Below are positions 5,612 through 6,055 of a stretch of DNA of 6,055 bases, one piece after another. Each line of letters starts with the position of its first letter. Position 1 is the stretch's first letter. Location: NCBI GenBank assembly GCA_028274925.1, contig JAQCNR010000100.1:1-6055 (forward strand). The letters are read 5' to 3'. A program made the translations under genes and the position numbers. This DNA is from Halovenus sp. Lineage in GTDB: Archaea; Halobacteriota; Halobacteria; Halobacteriales; Haloarculaceae. Below the pieces are notes generated by a model. That model ran no database searches. It saw nothing but the letters and a program-made list of their open reading frames with translations, and had not been told where the DNA came from.

Positions 5612-5995
5612 TTGTGCCACAGAACGACGACGACAGCATATGACGTATGCTCTCAGTATCCCCACGTCAAGTCCTATGAGTTCAGCGGAGAGTTCTATTT
5701 TGTTGGAGACAGATACGACACAGGTGGAGGCGTGCTGAAACACGTGGCAACCGACCACATCTTGGCGATGAAACAACGCCCACACGCCGCCGAGTATCTC
5801 CTTGAAACGCTCCAAGAAGGCGAGAACGTGAGTAAATCCGAATATGAGCAAGCAGAGCCAGATGTCTCCTGTGGACTTCGCTTCGATGTTGACCACCAGC
5901 AGTTTCAGTTCTGGGTTGGCGACCGTTCCGTTGAGATCGGGAGACAGCCGACGAAGAGCGAGCTTCGTTCAACAGCTGACGACCTCTCGATATAG
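5612..5995 (+). CDS. Hypothetical protein, start uncertain (TTG)
   Basis: I do not recognise this protein. It is 127 residues from TTG 5612, soluble, without signal or membrane segment, and mixed alpha/beta by appearance. Codon use becomes convincingly protein-like from about residue 20 (SYEFSGEFYFVGDRYD), and the C-terminal half contains RFDVDHQQFQFWVGDRSVEI (89-108), probably two strands around a turn. The first 15-20 residues (MCHRTTTTAYDVCSQ) look poor, and an in-frame TAG lies at 5606-5608, directly upstream. The gene may therefore be 5'-truncated or frameshifted at a rearrangement junction next to the aldehyde dehydrogenase remnant. ATGs at 5640, 5647 and 5676 are in other frames. It is separated from the P450 operon by the pseudogene and is probably unrelated to it. 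Confidence 0.55.
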   Translation: MCHRTTTTAYDVCSQYPHVKSYEFSGEFYFVGDRYDTGGGVLKHVATDHILAMKQRPHAAEYLLETLQEGENVSKSEYEQAEPDVSCGLRFDVDHQQFQFWVGDRSVEIGRQPTKSELRSTADDLSI

Positions 5996-6055
5996 TGCCT
6001 GCTTCGAGATTTCAACCCCAGCAAGGACAAGTATCCCACCAGCACAGGTAAAGTC

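Noticed and set aside
5409..5738. 109-codon plus-strand frame across the aldehyde dehydrogenase remnant
   Set aside because: Its first half is antisense to the recognisable remnant and its second half is out of frame with the better-supported gene at 5612.
5969..6055. Possible minus-strand gene entering from the right edge, ending at the TGA 5971-5969
   Set aside because: Only about 28 codons are visible, with no recognisable motif; a plus-strand frame over the last 60 bases is equally open, so nothing can be supported.
1..6055. CRISPR array, tRNA, rRNA, complete insertion sequence or integration site
   Set aside because: I saw no regularly spaced repeats, no tRNA-like cloverleaf, no transposase or integrase motifs and no flanking terminal repeats.

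Overview
The window looks like haloarchaeal DNA. The predicted proteins are rich in Asp and Glu. The solute-binding protein has a twin-arginine signal joined to a lipobox. Promoters look archaeal (BRE/TATA), and the cytochrome P450 gene appears to be leaderless. The long non-coding stretch is clearly more AT-rich than the genes. The genus cannot be told from sequence alone.

Layout. Positions 1-1960 (minus strand) hold the start of a PotA/PotD-type ABC importer operon: a Tat-exported lipoprotein solute-binding protein (788-1960), then, 2 nt downstream, the ATPase (from 785, running off the left edge). Permease genes, if present, lie outside the window. Positions 1961-2475 are a 515-bp divergent intergenic region. 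It holds a minus-strand promoter with a perfect 8-bp-arm palindrome at its predicted start site, several other dyads, an 8-bp direct repeat, recurrent AGTACA hexamers and a leaderless promoter for the P450. Positions 2476-5239 (plus strand) hold four closely spaced genes: a soluble cytochrome P450, a small ABM-fold monooxygenase-like protein, a metallo-beta-lactamase-fold hydrolase and a GNAT-like protein. Positions 5279-5578 (minus strand) hold a decayed C-terminal fragment of an aldehyde dehydrogenase, interrupted by TGA at a position that is normally Trp. Positions 5612-5995 (plus strand) hold an unrecognised small protein gene with a TTG start. The last 60 bases have no supported feature.

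How the genes may work together (inference). The P450-ABM-MBL set looks like an oxidative pathway: hydroxylation, a second small oxygenase-like step, then a metal-dependent hydrolase. It is divergent from an uptake system for a small, probably cationic or organic-acid, solute. The aldehyde dehydrogenase fragment suggests the locus once also had an aldehyde-oxidising step. No ferredoxin or reductase for the P450 and no regulator gene is visible. The most unusual points are the P450 I-helix, which lacks the normal acidic residue; the crowded regulatory region; and the rearranged right end.
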